DNA from: Tridacna crocea
Lineage: Eukaryota > Mollusca > Bivalvia > Cardiida > Cardiidae
Reading direction: 5' to 3'
Assembly (NCBI GenBank): GCA_943736015.1
Contig: OX031071.1
Location: forward strand, 38,472,619 to 38,536,618
Length of the DNA: 64,000 bases
Both the position numbers and the translations under genes were made by a program. Shown piece after piece: positions 31,784 to 42,638 of this stretch. The first letter of the stretch is position 1; each line of letters begins with the position of its first letter. The notes under the pieces were generated by a model. That model ran no database searches. It was given only the letters and a program-made list of their open reading frames with translations, and had not been told where the DNA came from.

Positions 31784-32259
31784 GATGTGGCTCAAATGAG
31801 GGACTTTGTCTTAGAAAGGGTAAAGAGTATTTTGGGAAAAGAGAACATGCTTGTTACCATATTTTATTAAGTCTTTTTTCAGTGTATTAAATACAGGATT
31901 ATCTTCTAATTCGCTTTTCATTGTTATTTCTTTGCACCAGACAATGACTCATGACATCAAAATTGAGTTACTTATGACGTCATCATAGTACTTAAGATAT
32001 TAGACCGATAACACTTCTAGTGCAACACGGAATAAAATTTCTTGATAGATGATAAATATGGATTTTTGTAGACAATAGTTTTGCACCTTTTTAACCTACC
32101 AAAAATTCCTTGGATGTCTATCTTGAAATTATTTGTTTATACTTTTGTAAATTTCCAGAAAAGGGAATAACTATCATCTTCTTTCGTAATGAGAATATAG
32201 TTTTTTTTTTATTTATAAATGATAAATCTAAGAAGGAAAACAAGGGAAAGGTGGCTCAG
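31784..32259. other. AT-rich spacer with a possible TH remnant
   Basis: A weak TH-like stretch (GGGTAAAGAGTATTTTGGG, about 31815-31890); otherwise no feature. Confidence 0.4.
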
Positions 32260-32488
32260 TTAACCCTTTTCCAAACAGCAAATTTTGGACCAGACCAAAT
32301 TGAAAGCATTTTGCAGATGACAAATTAACAGTTGCTAAAAAGATGATTTGTCTATATGACAGGGTAGAAAATATTGTGGTAAAAGGAGAAAATGCTGGTT
32401 ACCAGCATTTTCTCCTTTTCTAACAATGTTTTCAAAAGGCTTCTGTTCCTGACCCGTAAAAGCCAGGGATTGTTTAGGAAAGGGTTAA
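32260..32488 (-). mobile_element. TH element, subfamily B
   Basis: TTAA-CCCTTTTCCAAACAGC to TTTAGGAAAGGG-TTAA. Confidence 0.92.
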
Positions 32489-32756
32489 AGTAGTACAATA
32501 AAACTTGTTTTCAATCGTAGCAAATTTTTAGGATAATATTATAGTGGCAATTAATAGCTGCTTCCTATTACGTGGTTTACTACCTTAACATTACAGAATT
32601 AGAAGTTGTACTGTAAAGAAGTAAGTTCAGAATGAAGTTTGACAATTCATTCTCAGTAAAATGACAACAGGTTGAAGGTTTTCCCTTAGACTTTATTATT
32701 TTCTTTTTAATTTATGATATTCAGGGAAAATAAACTTAGCTAGTATTTGATGGTTG

Positions 32757-33012
32757 TATTGGTTGTATTGGGGTTTAACGCCACTTTAACAGCTATGGTC
32801 ATATCGGTAACGCATATGTGTTTCCTGGCTTTCTCACACCGGTACTAATACAACTTTCTTTTCAAAGCCACCGACTACTTTTCTCACATGCCTTAGAAGA
32901 GGTGAGAGGCGAAAATACGCCAGAAAGAAAGTTTGCCTCAACCGGGTATCAAACTCACAACCACCAGGTCATGAGTCCGACATGCTCACCACTGAGTCAC
33001 CCAGGCGGGCTA
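32757..33012 (-). mobile_element. tRNA-headed SINE
   Basis: Read on the minus strand: box A GGTGACTCAGTGGTGAGC and box B GTGAGTTTGATACCCGG, then a body shared with other SINEs here and a tail ending near GTTAAACCCC. Confidence 0.8.
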
Positions 33013-33097
33013 GCTAGTATTTGAATGTCGGACTTGGTATAAAATCAGAAATTTAAAAACATTTTGAAATCTCGTATCTATGTTTGTTTACATTAGT

Positions 33098-33303
33098 TTA
33101 ACTCATTCCCATGTGACAATATTTTAGGCTTGTCCAAATCGAAAACAAAATGAAAATTTGAAATTTGTTTTGTGAAGGGTAGAAAACATTGTGGGAAAAG
33201 GAGAAAATGCTGGTTACCAGCATTTTCTCCTTTTCCTACAATGTTTTCTAAAGATTTCTCTCTCAGGGTCGTCAAAAGTAGAGATTGTGTGGTACTGGGT
33301 TAA
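33098..33303 (-). mobile_element. TH element, small deletion in body
   Basis: TTAA at both ends; about 20 bp of the usual GCATTTGCAGACGAC part is missing. Confidence 0.9.
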
Positions 33304-33422
33304 TAGCGAAAGTGGTTTTGGTGTTGCGTGATTTTCATGGAGCTATGAAAACATTTTTCAGCAAACCAAAACTCGCCAATATTCATGAAGAAAACTAATA
33401 GTGAATTATATATGATAAAGAG

Positions 33423-33971
33423 TTAAAGGTGACCCTTAAGAATTTGGGACGAAAATTTTATAAAAATACAAAAATATCATCCTTATACTCCAAAAGCCTT
33501 ATAATAGTCAAACATAAAACCCCAGTAGTCGAAAATCATCTGACAACACGAGAAATTAGAGATTTACTACGGTCAAGGTTGACATCGACGGGAAACACGT
33601 TCTATTTTTACATGAACGACTCGCTCATTTACATACCGGTAATACACAGACGAAGCCTCAAACATAGCGTCCGAAAAAGATATTGTGAAAAATAATTACG
33701 TTTGTTATGTAATTGAATTTAAGTGTCATTAGTCACGTGCCAGTCACTTAACATTCCCACAATGCATTTTTTAAATTTTTGGCGCGAAATCTAAAAATAG
33801 CTTAAGAGGCTACGTAGCCTTTTAAGGGAATACCATCAAAAATTATTTATGGGGTAATTTTACGATTCTTAATTAATATTGATGATTTGTATTGTTTTTT
33901 CATATAAATTTCAGTGATATATATATTTTTTGATTTGGAGTGATGTGAAAATTCTAAGTACCCACCTTTAA
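33423..33971 (+). mobile_element. P repeat, complete
   Basis: TTAAAGGTGACCC start, TACCCACCTTTAA end, about 549 bp. It carries an open frame of 88 codons (33429-33695) whose C-terminal half recurs in the other copies. The left TTAA follows GATAAAGAG, a TH-like end. Confidence 0.8.
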
Positions 33972-33993
33972 GGTAATATAAAGTTGTTAGATG

Positions 33994-34080
33994 AATATCG
34001 TCGGTTTGCTTCCAAAACCTCGTAACTACAGCTTGAAACAAGCTGTAGTTACGAGGTTTTGTAACCAAACTGACGATATC
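33994..34080. repeat. Foldback just upstream of exon 7
   Basis: Arms of about 41 bp: AACCTCGTAACTACAGCTT is mirrored by AAGCTGTAGTTACGAGGTT around GAAAC. It ends 54 nt before the exon 7 start. Confidence 0.92.
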
Positions 34081-34134
34081 AAGAGAAACAACATTACTGT
34101 TCATCAATAATTTCATCGCTTTGTTTATTTTCAG

Positions 34135-34328
34135 TCATACAAGAAAATCAAGGTCAGAAGATGTACTGCTGCAAAATTTGCAGAAAGCTCTGGGCTTCGA
34201 AAACGGACTTGAGTCGTCATATGCGTGTACACACTGGCGAAAAACCTTTCAAATGTTCCGTGTGTCAACGGGAATTTAGTGTGAAGTCTAACTTGAAGCG
34301 GCACATAGTAACACATATGTCACAGTAA
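34135..34328 (+). CDS. C2H2 zinc-finger terminal exon 7
   Basis: Alternative two-finger C-terminus. Acceptor TTTGTTTATTTTCAG, phase 1 (Val if the donor base is G), 64 residues, stop TAA. Finger 1 uses C13, C16, H29 and H33 with an extra Cys at 12; linker TGEKPF; finger 2 uses C41, C44, H57 and H61. Predicted contact residues are S,T,D,R and V,S,N,R. It belongs with exons 8 and 9 (DLxRHxRVHTGE in the first finger end, FSxKSxxKRH in the second). The foldback upstream could bring splice elements together or hide them (inference). Confidence 0.9.
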
Positions 34329-34382
34329 ATGTATTTGTGTAAACCAGAATGGGATATTTGACACACAATTCCAACTTTTAAC

Positions 34383-35010
34383 CATTTATTAGTCGAACAA
34401 ATTGACATGAAATACATGACCTCTATATTACACGTTTGAATTATTGTCCGAACTTAGCCTCAGCAAATGTCGTCTGCATGCGGAACTATGTGCATGTTTT
34501 TGAACTCTTTAGGAGGCCAATAGATTTATAGTGTTTGCAAAAGATACTTAAAATACCTGAAATGAACATCATTTTGTTGGTTTAACCCATTACCACACAA
34601 TCCCTACTTTTGACGCCTCTGAGAAAGAAGCCTTTAGAAAACCAGCATTTTCTCCTTTTCTCACAATATTTTCTACCCTTCACAAAACAAATTTCAAATT
34701 TTCAGTTACTTTTATTTTGTCGTCTGCAAATACTTTCAATTTGGATCAGTCTAAAATATTGTCGTTTGGTAAAGAGTTAAACTGGTAATAGGTGGCAAGT
34801 GACATACATTTAAGATGCGCTTTCTGTGCAGCCTGATCTTGATCTATGCCATAAGCAAAAGCTTTCTGATTTTGGCTATGGCGCACTATAGGTCAAACTA
34901 TTAGCAGAATTTCAGTATGGTACGATTATACCCGATGATTTAAATATTCACGTTTTAATTATTCTTTGCATAAAGGTCAATTTCAGGTCAATTTATTTCA
35001 GTAATACCAA
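34383..35010. repeat. Exon 7 3' flank, paralogous to exon 9 flank
   Basis: Matches 45884-46560 in order: AACAAATTGA..ATGACCTCTAT, CCGAACTTAGCCTCAGC, CTGATCTTGATC, TACCCGATGATTTAAATATTC and CATAAAGGTCAATTTCAGG. This shows that exons 7 and 9 arose from one duplicated segment. A TH element has been inserted in each copy at different places. Confidence 0.8.
34582..34780 (+). mobile_element. TH element, left hairpin arm deleted
   Basis: TTAA at both ends; TTTAGAAAACCAGCATTTTC shows the missing arm. It is absent from the paralogous flank of exon 9. Confidence 0.9.
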
Positions 35011-35240
35011 ATGACAAAATCTTAGACAAGCACAAATTGAAAGCATTAATTAATTTTGCAGACGACAAATGGATCTCTTTCTCAGGGTCACCAAAACTCA
35101 GGATTGTGTGGCAAACAGTTAATGACCCTGAGAAAGCAAGGCTTTTAAAAAAATTGTGGTAAAAGGAAAAAAAATACTGGTGAACAGCATTTTCTTCTTT
35201 TTCCACAATGTTTTTATACTTTCAAAGACATCAATAATCT
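35002..35240. mobile_element. Two broken TH copies
   Basis: A - copy without hairpin (to the TTAA at 35118) followed by a + copy truncated after the hairpin. Confidence 0.75.
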
Positions 35241-35526
35241 GTTGCAGACTTTGAAGTTTTTCACTTTCCTTTGTTAGAAAGAAATTTTGATATTGCAGTA
35301 AATATTTTGAACAAATCTGATTGGTCAATAGAATTTTAATATCAGCTTTGATCTAGCATTGTGAAGCTAAGACTAATTCTGACCAAACGCATTTGTCCCA
35401 TTTTGACTATTGGGTTGAATTAATTCGTGAAAACTATAATTTTTCAAGTGCTTTCAAAATGGAAAAGTTTAAAGTTTTGTCATCTGGTAAAAATTAAGGT
35501 AACCCTTGATGAAAGTAGCCAGAATT

Positions 35527-35765
35527 TTAACTCATTACCAAACAACAACATCTTGGGTTTGTCCAAATCGAAAGCATTTGCAGACGACAAAATACTGAAA
35601 TAACTGAATGACTGAAAATTTAAAATTTGTTTTGTGAAGGGTAGAAAACACTGTGGGAAAAGGAGGAAATGCTGGTTACCAGCATTTTCTCCTGTTCCCA
35701 CAATGTTTTCTAAAGGCCTCTTTCTCAGGGTTGTCAAAAGTAGGGATTGTCTGGTAATGGTTTAA
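35527..35765 (-). mobile_element. TH element
   Basis: TTAA at both ends; a short duplication (ACTGAAATAACTGAATGACTG) in the body. Confidence 0.9.
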
Positions 35766-35786
35766 CAGTCTCGTTAAAGAGGCCAT

Positions 35787-36110
35787 TTAACCCTTTACCA
35801 AACAATCCCCCGTTTTAGCGACCCAGAGGAAAAAACCTTCTGAAATAAATTGTGGGAAAAGGAGAAAATGCTGGTACCCAGCCTTTTCTCCTTTTCCTAC
35901 AATGTTTTCTTCTCTTCTAAAGCCAAGTTTCATTTTTTTAGTCACTTTTGTCATCTGCAAATGCTTTCAATTCCGACAACTCTTAACCATTTGGGGAATA
36001 GGAGCAAATGCTGGAAATAGCATTTTCACCTTTTCCAAAAATGTTTTCTACCTATTCAAAAAAGTTTCAATTTCTGAGCCACAAAGTTTTTTCTTGTCAA
36101 AAGTTTTCAA
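35787..36110 (+). mobile_element. TH element truncated by a second TH fragment
   Basis: Left copy to about 35986 (lacks its final bases), then GGGGAATAGGAGCAAATGC starting another hairpin. Confidence 0.75.
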
Positions 36111-36575
36111 TGCCTAAAATTCTTGAAGAATGGTTGCCATTCTATTGTGTTGAGTTGTTTGTGTTGTTATGGTAGACCACTGCTCCCAATTTAAATACAG
36201 GGCCTATTCCTTTCGCTACTCCGAGCACTCCGAACATGTTCTAGGTAAATGGAGTATTTCAGAACACTGTGCCGTGCTCCTCAGGTTATGTTTTGACTGT
36301 TTTAATCCAATCGAGGTGTAGCGTACCTGCTAAACGGTGGCTTGGTGATACAAGACAGTAGCTCTTACAGCAGCCATCATGCCAGTGTACTTTCATTTCG
36401 AAATAGTTTAGAATAATGTTCCGAACATGCTTCATTCAAAAACATACTTCTAGAACAGTGTATTGTGTTCTGAAATATTCCTTTTGCACATTCCAGAACA
36501 GCATTCCAGAACTCAGAACATTGTGCCAGAACAGGTGAAAAGAATATGCCCACAATACCTGACCACTGCGTCAGG
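36111..36575. other. Low-repeat spacer with many GAACA motifs
   Basis: Repeated short motifs (CAGAACA, TTCTGAA, GAACATGTTC) in both orientations between 36219 and 36543. No exon recognised. Confidence 0.4.
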
Positions 36576-36870
36576 GAGATATCTCTTGGCTCAGTGGGTA
36601 TGGTATTGGTCTTTTCACTCTTTACCACACAAGAAAATTTTAGACTGATCCAAATTGAAAGCATTTGCAGACGACAAAATAAAGGTGACCGAAAAATTGA
36701 AATTTGTTCTGGGAAGGGTAGAAAACACTGTGGGAAAAGGAGAAAATGCTGGTTAAAGGCTTCTTTCTCAGGGGCGTCAAAAGTAGGGATTGTGTGGTAA
36801 TGGGTTAATCCTCGAAAAATGAGGTTATTTGTCCCTTCAAGGGTTCAAATCCTGCCAGATGGGGTTTGTA
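36576..36870 (+). mobile_element. tRNA-headed SINE interrupted by TH
   Basis: Box A-like TTGGCTCAGTGGGTATGG at about 36587-36605 and box B-like AAGGGTTCAAATCCTGCC at about 36838-36855 would be tRNA-spaced without the intervening TH element. Confidence 0.7.
36617..36807 (-). mobile_element. TH element nested in SINE, right arm deleted
   Basis: CTCTTTACCACACAAG start (TTAA not preserved), GGTAATGGG-TTAA end. AATGCTGG runs into TTAAAGGCTTC, so the right hairpin arm is lost. Confidence 0.85.
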
Positions 36871-36943
36871 TTTAAGCTATGCATTTTCATGTATTTGTTA
36901 CGGAGTTTGTTTGTAAGATTGTATTGAATTGATATTTCTTTTT

Positions 36944-37295
36944 ATACCCTCCCCCACCACAACAAAGTAGATGGGGGGGGGGGGGGGGGTATACTGGAAT
37001 CACCATGGCTGTCTGTCTGTCTGCCTGTCTGTCTGTTGACACATATTTGTCCGGAGCAATACTCCAACAGTTTTTCACATACTGATTGCGAATTTACATC
37101 GGGTTCCTATATAATATATATATTAAGTTGTGCATGTGCAATTTTCATGATCCTACTGCGATTTGAATTATCTCCCCTTGCAAAAACTTTTTTCAACTCT
37201 TACTTTTGTACTAAACTGTTCTACATTCTGTCACAAAGACTGTTTTTGTGACAAGGTGATGGTGGGGGTAGATTCATGTTTAGTGATAGCTCTAC
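36944..37295. mobile_element. G repeat
   Basis: ATACCCTCCCCCACCACAACA, a run of over 15 G, GTATACTGGAATCACCATGG with CTGTCTGTCTG; ends GGGGGTAGATTCATGTTTAG. Confidence 0.75.
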
Positions 37296-37592
37296 TTTAT
37301 TTTTCCTCTGGATACATATAAATTGTACAGAATTTGCAAATGGCATTTTGATTTGGATTAAAGACTGAATTAGAAAAAAAAACTTGCATTCCTTTCATTC
37401 CTCTTTTCTTCACTTTTACACAGAAATGATTATAAAATATGTAAGTTTTTATCTCAGTATTTGCTCTTTTGTCAGAGGTTCTGTCAAAACATGGGGATCT
37501 CGTGTGGTTCAATCAATCAATCAATCAACAGTCAACCATTTAAAATATCAAACACCTTGGACAAGTCATAATATTGCTCAAAAATCAATTTC

Positions 37593-38391
37593 TAGCTCTA
37601 GTGGCTGAAATCCAGCAGAGCTTATGTCATGGAAGGGTTTCCGTCGTCCACCTGTCTGTCAGTCTATCAGTTTGTCCATGTGTTAACTTTTATTTCAAAC
37701 ATCTTCTCTGAAACTACCCATCCAAATTTGATGAAACTTCACAGAAATTATCTTGCCATGGTCCTCTTCAGAATTTATGGAAAGAATTTGATTTCTTTAT
37801 AAACTGAAAAACAATAACATTTTTAAAAATCTTCTTCTCTGAAACCATAAGGCCCAGAGCAACTTACTGAATTTGGCATGTAGCTTTGTGTAATAGACCG
37901 TTAATAAGTTTCTTCATATTAGAGACCTTGGGTCAAAATTGGCTCAATGCTAGGGATCACAAGTTTAACATGCACTTCCATATATACCTACTTCAATTTA
38001 AACATTAGTCAAGGGAAATAACTTGTTATAAAGGATAAAGTTTGTTGTTATTCACCTCCCTTGATTCTAAAACTGCAGTGATACATTAGAGGTGCTAGAT
38101 ATTCAAGTTTGTTGAAAGAAAAAAGTCTGTTTTCAAGGAGGTTGATTCATTTTGATGCGAACATTTATGCTCACATGAGTGAAATATCAAATGCAAAGTA
38201 AGGTTTCTATCATTCAGGTTTTTTTCCAAGAACTTTACCTTTCATGTCAATGAATAAACCTGCTTGTATTGCCTGACAATGTTCATTGTTTTTGAAAGCC
38301 CTCTTTCAGGATCATGTCATGAACACTTCATTTTGTGTGGTAAAGGGTTAAAAAGCCAGTGAAACGACACAGGCCATCTTGGCCCTCTCGT
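37593..38391 (+). mobile_element. R repeat, complete
   Basis: TAGCTCTAGTGGCTGAAATC start with CAGAGCTTATGTCATGG; end CAGGCCATCTTGGCCCTCTC. About 800 bp, no TH insertion, useful as the reference copy. No coding capacity recognised. Confidence 0.8.
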
Positions 38392-38538
38392 TTTGCTTTC
38401 TTATTACAGATATTACCAATATGTATGCCTTGCTTTGTTCAAAAATCAAACCTTTTTGCGAGATTTTGAAAGTCTGCTTTTTTTCCCATACTTTCCCGTA
38501 CTGTCTACAATTTTGTCACATAGGTAATCATATTAATT

Positions 38539-38766
38539 TTAACTCTTTACCAAACAATCCCGACTTTTAACAACCCTGAGAAAGAAGCCTTTTGAAAACA
38601 TTGTGGGAAAAGGAGAAAATGCTGGTAACCAGCATTTTCTCCTTTTCCCACAATGTTTTCTGTACTTCCCAAAAGAAATTTCAATATTTGAGTCATATTT
38701 ATTTTGTTGTCTGTAAACGCTTTCAAATTGGAACAGTCTAAAATTTTGTCGTTTTGGTAAAATTAA
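38539..38766 (+). mobile_element. TH element upstream of exon 8
   Basis: TTAA at both ends, intact hairpin; ends 56 nt before exon 8. Confidence 0.92.
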
Positions 38767-38822
38767 CCATAATAATACTTTTTTCAGAGATTTCGATACG
38801 CTACTTTGTTTTCCCGTTACAG

Positions 38823-39019
38823 ATGTTGCAGAAATGTGTGCCATGACTGCATTCAAAAAGCATGTTTGTTCGGTTTGCCGAAAGATATGCGCTTCTAGGA
38901 TAGATCTACAGCGCCATCTACGTGTGCACACGGGTGAACGGCCTTTCAGATGTCCAGAATGTGGTCGACGTTTTAGCATGAAATCGAGCATGAAACGACA
39001 CATGGCTACACACTTATAA
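38823..39019 (+). CDS. C2H2 zinc-finger terminal exon 8
   Basis: Alternative two-finger C-terminus. Acceptor CTTTGTTTTCCCGTTACAG, phase 1 (Asp if the donor base is G), 65 residues, stop TAA one residue after the last His. Finger 1 uses C16, C19, H32 and H36; linker TGERPF; finger 2 uses C44, C47, H60 and H64. Predicted contact residues are S,I,D,R and M,S,S,R. Finger 1 has Cys in place of the core Phe. It is very close to exon 9 in finger 2 (CPECGRxFSxKSSMKRH). An earlier TTTTTTCAG at 38779-38787 would lead into a frame that stops, so the later acceptor is preferred. Confidence 0.9.
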
Positions 39020-39117
39020 GGCTTGGATTGTGATGCAACATCTATCTGGTGAATATTTTCCCCCCAATTTTCAACAATGTTAAAGAAAGGGAAAAAAACA
39101 ACGGCTTTTCACAGACA

Positions 39118-39238
39118 TGACAGAGAAGGCTTTTGAAAACATTGTGGAAAAAGAAGAAAATGCTGGTATGATTTATTAACCAGTATTTTCTTCTTTTTCC
39201 ACAATGTTACCTACCCCATCAAAGACAGAAATCATCAT
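39118..39238 (+). mobile_element. TH element, both ends lost
   Basis: GAGAAGGCTTTTGAAAACATT with the hairpin interrupted by ATGATTTATT. Confidence 0.75.
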
Positions 39239-39467
39239 TTAACCCATTACCAAACAACAAAATTTTAGACTGGTCCAAATTAAAAGCATTTGCAGACGAC
39301 AAAATAAAAGTGACTGAAAATTTAAATCTTGTTTTGTGAAGGGTAGAAAACATTGTGGGAAAAGGGGAAAATGCTGGTTACGGACATGTTCTCCTTTTTC
39401 GACAATGTTTTCTAAAGGCTTCTTTCTCAGGGGCATCAAAAGTAGGAATTGTGTGGTAATGGGTTAA
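39239..39467 (-). mobile_element. TH element
   Basis: TTAA at both ends; loop decayed (GGTTACGGACATG). It carries AATAAA at 39303, 284 nt after the exon 8 stop. Confidence 0.9.
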
Positions 39468-39701
39468 CCCTTTACCAAACAATCCCTGGTTTTTACAGCC
39501 AAGAGGTTGAAGCCTTCTCAAAACATTGTGGGAAAAGAAGGAAATGCTGGTAACCAGCATTTTCTCCTTTTACCACAATGTTTTCTAAGTCTAAAGTCAA
39601 GTTTTGATTTTTGAGTCAGAATTATTTTGTAAATATATTATTGTTTGCAAGTGCTTTCAATTTGGACTAGTCTAAAATTTTGTACGTTTGGTAAAGAGTT
39701 A
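39464..39701 (+). mobile_element. TH element sharing TTAA with its neighbour
   Basis: CCCTTTACCAAACAATCCC start, AAAGAGTTA end. Confidence 0.88.
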
Positions 39702-39723
39702 CGCAACAGTTAGTTGATAGTCC

Positions 39724-39832
39724 GGAAAATGCTTTTAATTTGGGCTAGTCCAAAATTTTAGGTTTTTTCTTTGTAAAAAGTTAAGTCTTTACCAGACAAC
39801 AGACAGTGATAGACTAGTCCAAATTGAAAGCA
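39724..39832. mobile_element. Two TH end fragments
   Basis: A + 3' end and a - 5' end meet at TTAAG near 39783. Confidence 0.7.
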
Positions 39833-39839
39833 CTGAGCA

Positions 39840-39945
39840 CTGGCAGTGCATTTGGGGTCATACAGGACTCAAGAGAATGGGTCGCTGGTTTGATCCCTGG
39901 CTCAGCTAATCTCTTTCTGACTGACTGATTGTGTTTAGCACTGCT
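39840..39945 (+). mobile_element. SINE head fragment
   Basis: Box B-like CTGGTTTGATCCCTGGCTC followed by AATCTCTTTCTGA, matching the head of the SINE at 54877. Confidence 0.55.
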
Positions 39946-40215
39946 TTCAACATTATTTCAGTTATACTGTGGCAGCCAGTGCACCTGTCCATACTTTCCT
40001 GGAGTCTCTTTTACTAGTACTCCGCACAGTTTTCTTTCCAAGCCACTGGCTGCTTTTAACATTTTTCGAAACAATGATCAGTGGTGGAAGAGGAATGAAT
40101 CCTGTCACAGTTACTGTCATCAATCCTCAGAAGGAAATTGGCCTAGCCAGGGATCAAACTCATGACCCCCTGTTCTGAAGTCTGGTATGCCACTGGCTGA
40201 GCTACCACGGCTCTG
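39946..40215 (-). mobile_element. tRNA-headed SINE
   Basis: On the minus strand: GGTAGCTCAGCCAGTGGC (box A) and CATGAGTTTGATCCCTGGC (box B), then GGATTGATGACAGTAACTGT. The body is shared with 55865, 59182, 60200 and 62075. Confidence 0.82.
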
Positions 40216-40280
40216 CTAATCTCTTTCTGAGGCTTGAAGATAGTCATTGCAACAGGATTCTTTCCTCTCACAGTGCTGAT

Positions 40281-40367
40281 CATATCAATGGGTAAGTGCA
40301 AGGCTATTGTAAGTGCATATACAATGTATATGCACTTACAATAGTCTTGCACTTACCCATCAATATG
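40281..40367. repeat. Foldback, same family as 53595
   Basis: TGTAAGTGCATATACA is mirrored by TGTATATGCACTTACA, with outer arms ATCAATGGGTAAGTGCAAG / CTTGCACTTACCCATCAAT. Confidence 0.92.
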
Positions 40368-40458
40368 TGGGAGCAGCCAGTGGTTTGGGAAGATTATTTT
40401 ACGGAGTGCCGGTGAAAAGAAACTCTATATAACTGAAATAATGTTGAAAAAATGTCAT

Positions 40459-41230
40459 TCACTCTTTCCCAAGCCACAGTGCTGTCCAATTGAAAGAATT
40501 TCCAGACGACAGAATAAAATGCAGTTTGAAAGTTAAAATTTGTTTCGGAAAGAGTAGAAAACATCTAGGGTCTTCTTTTCCTACAATGTTTTCAAAAGCT
40601 TAACTCCTCAATACTGCAAATTTAGACTGGACTAAGTTCAAATCTGTTTCTTGAATGGTGTGTAACTCGTATCCCTTAGTCTGGTTCAAACTGAAACTCT
40701 TTGCTGATGATAAGTCAGTTCTTGCCAAAATCTTGAGATGGGTCTTTGATAGAAAGAAAACATAGTGGGAAAAGGAGAAAATGCTGGTGACAGCATTTTC
40801 TCCTTTTCTCACTTTGTTTTCAAAAGGCCTTTTTTTTAGGGTCATTTAACCAACGGGATTAGATGTTAACCAAATGACAAAATTTTAGACTTGCCCAAAT
40901 TTACTTCTTGACCAATCCACAAAAATTGAGGCTTGAGCAAAATTGAAGTAAATTCAGAGAACAAAATAAATCAGACTCAAAAATTTATATTTATCTTGGG
41001 AGGATTAGAAACATTGTGGGAGAAGGAGAAAGTGCTGGTTACTTGTATTGTCTCCTTTTTCTCTGTTGGGTCCATTTAACCCTTGACCACAAAATCTGGT
41101 TTTTTACTGACCCTGAGAAAGAAGCTTTACGCTCAAATTTTGGGAAAATGAAAAAATGCCGGTTACCAACATTTTGTCCTTTTCTCACAATGTTTTCTAA
41201 CCTTCCTGATGCAAAATCAGTACAATAATT
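40459..41230. mobile_element. Cluster of four diverged TH copies
   Basis: - copies at about 40459-40602 (hairpin mostly lost), 40602-40870 and 40867-41078, then a + copy 41076-41230 with TTAA-CCCTTGACC. Recognised by hairpin arms and the shared internal words. Confidence 0.7.
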
Positions 41231-41458
41231 TAACTCTTTTCCAAACAACAAAGTTTAGACTTGTACAAATTTAGGACACTTTGCAGACGACAGAGTAATT
41301 TATCCTTAAACAATGAAATTTGTCTTAGATATGGTAGAAAACATTGTGGGAAAAGAAGAAAATGCTGGTTACCAGCATACTCCCCTTTTCTCACAAGATT
41401 TTCTAAAGGCTTCTTTTCTAGGGTTGTTAAAAGTCGGTATTGTGTGGCAAAGGGTCAA
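41229..41458 (-). mobile_element. TH element
   Basis: Left TTAA present; right end GCAAAGGGTCAA has one change in TTAA. Confidence 0.85.
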
Positions 41459-41701
41459 CCCTTTACCAAACAATTCCTGGTTTTTACGACACTGAGATAG
41501 CCTTTTGAAACCCTGAGATAGCCTTTCAAAAACATTGTGGGAAAAGGAGAAAATGCTGGTAACCAGCATTTTCTCCTTTTCCCACAATGTTTTCTACCCT
41601 GCTGAAAACAAATTTCAGTTCTTGAATTACATTTATTTTGTCGTCTGCAAGTGCTCTTAATTTGGACCAGTCTAAAATTTTGTCATTTAGTAAAGGGTTA
41701 T
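41457..41701 (+). mobile_element. TH element with small internal duplication
   Basis: A 20 bp stretch around CTGAGATAGCCTTT is doubled near 41490-41525. Hairpin perfect. Confidence 0.88.
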
Positions 41702-41800
41702 ATCATGAGGTAGACTGGTACTTCTACATGCAGAAAGTTAACTAATAGCGACAAGTTTTGGTACAGGTAAGCCTATGCAAATTGCACTGGCTTATCTGAG

Positions 41801-42029
41801 TTAACCCTTTACCCCATAAGGCATTTCTATGGTATCTCTAATTGACCCTAAATAACAGCAAGAATGAAGCTGTTTCTTATGTGAATATGACACCTTTTGA
41901 TAGCATAGAAAACATTGTGACAAAAGGTGAAATTGCTCATCACGAGCAATTTCACCTTTTGCCACAATGTTTTCCAAAGGCTCCTATAGGTAATGGGTAG
42001 AAATGAGTAACTATGGAGTAAAGGGTTAA
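41801..42029 (+). mobile_element. TH element, subfamily C
   Basis: TTAA-CCCTTTACCCCATAAGGC to GGAGTAAAGGG-TTAA; core GAAATTGCTCA / CGAGCAATTTC. Confidence 0.92.
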
Positions 42030-42090
42030 TAGTTTAATTTGCAGATGCACAAAGTCCCCTTTTCACAAGGCATGGTGGTTCTGGTTTCAT

Positions 42091-42638
42091 TAGCTTCACT
42101 GGTGGAAGACCACCAGGCTTATATCATGGCCTAGTGTCAGTCGTGCATCCAATGTCCTTGGTACGTCCATCCATCTGGGTACATGTGTGTGTTAACTTTT
42201 ATTTCAAACATCTTCACTGAAACTACCCATCCAAATTTGATGAAACTTCACAGAGATTATCCTGCCATTTCTTGAATAATAATTTCTTGAAAGAATTTGA
42301 TTCCTTCAAAAACTGTGATTGCTATGGCAATATAACTGAAAAGAATTAACATTTTTAAAAATCTTCTTCTCTGAAATCACAAGGCCCAGGGCTACTGAAT
42401 TTGGCATGTAGCTTTATCTTATGGACCTTTGACAAATGTCTTCATATTATAGGCCTGGGGTCAAAATTGGCTTTGTTCCAGGGATCACAAGTTTAACATG
42501 GGCTTCCATATATAGTGACTTCGATTTAAACATTAATTAAGGGAAATAACTCTAGTTATAAAGGATAAAGGTTGTTACTATTTACCTCCTTTGATTATCA
42601 AACTGCAGCGGTTCATGACTGGTGCTAGACATTAAGTT
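42091..42638 (+). mobile_element. R repeat, 3' truncated
   Basis: TAGCTTCACTGG start with CAGGCTTATATCATGG. It stops where the next R repeat begins. Confidence 0.75.

Noticed and set aside
37593-38391. Helitron assignment for R and S repeats because of the terminal stem
   Set aside because: The 3' end reads TCTTGT or TCTCGT rather than a CTRR end, and no AT insertion site was shown.
38779-38787. Earlier acceptor TTTTTTCAG for exon 8
   Set aside because: With the array's phase it enters a frame that stops before completing a finger.
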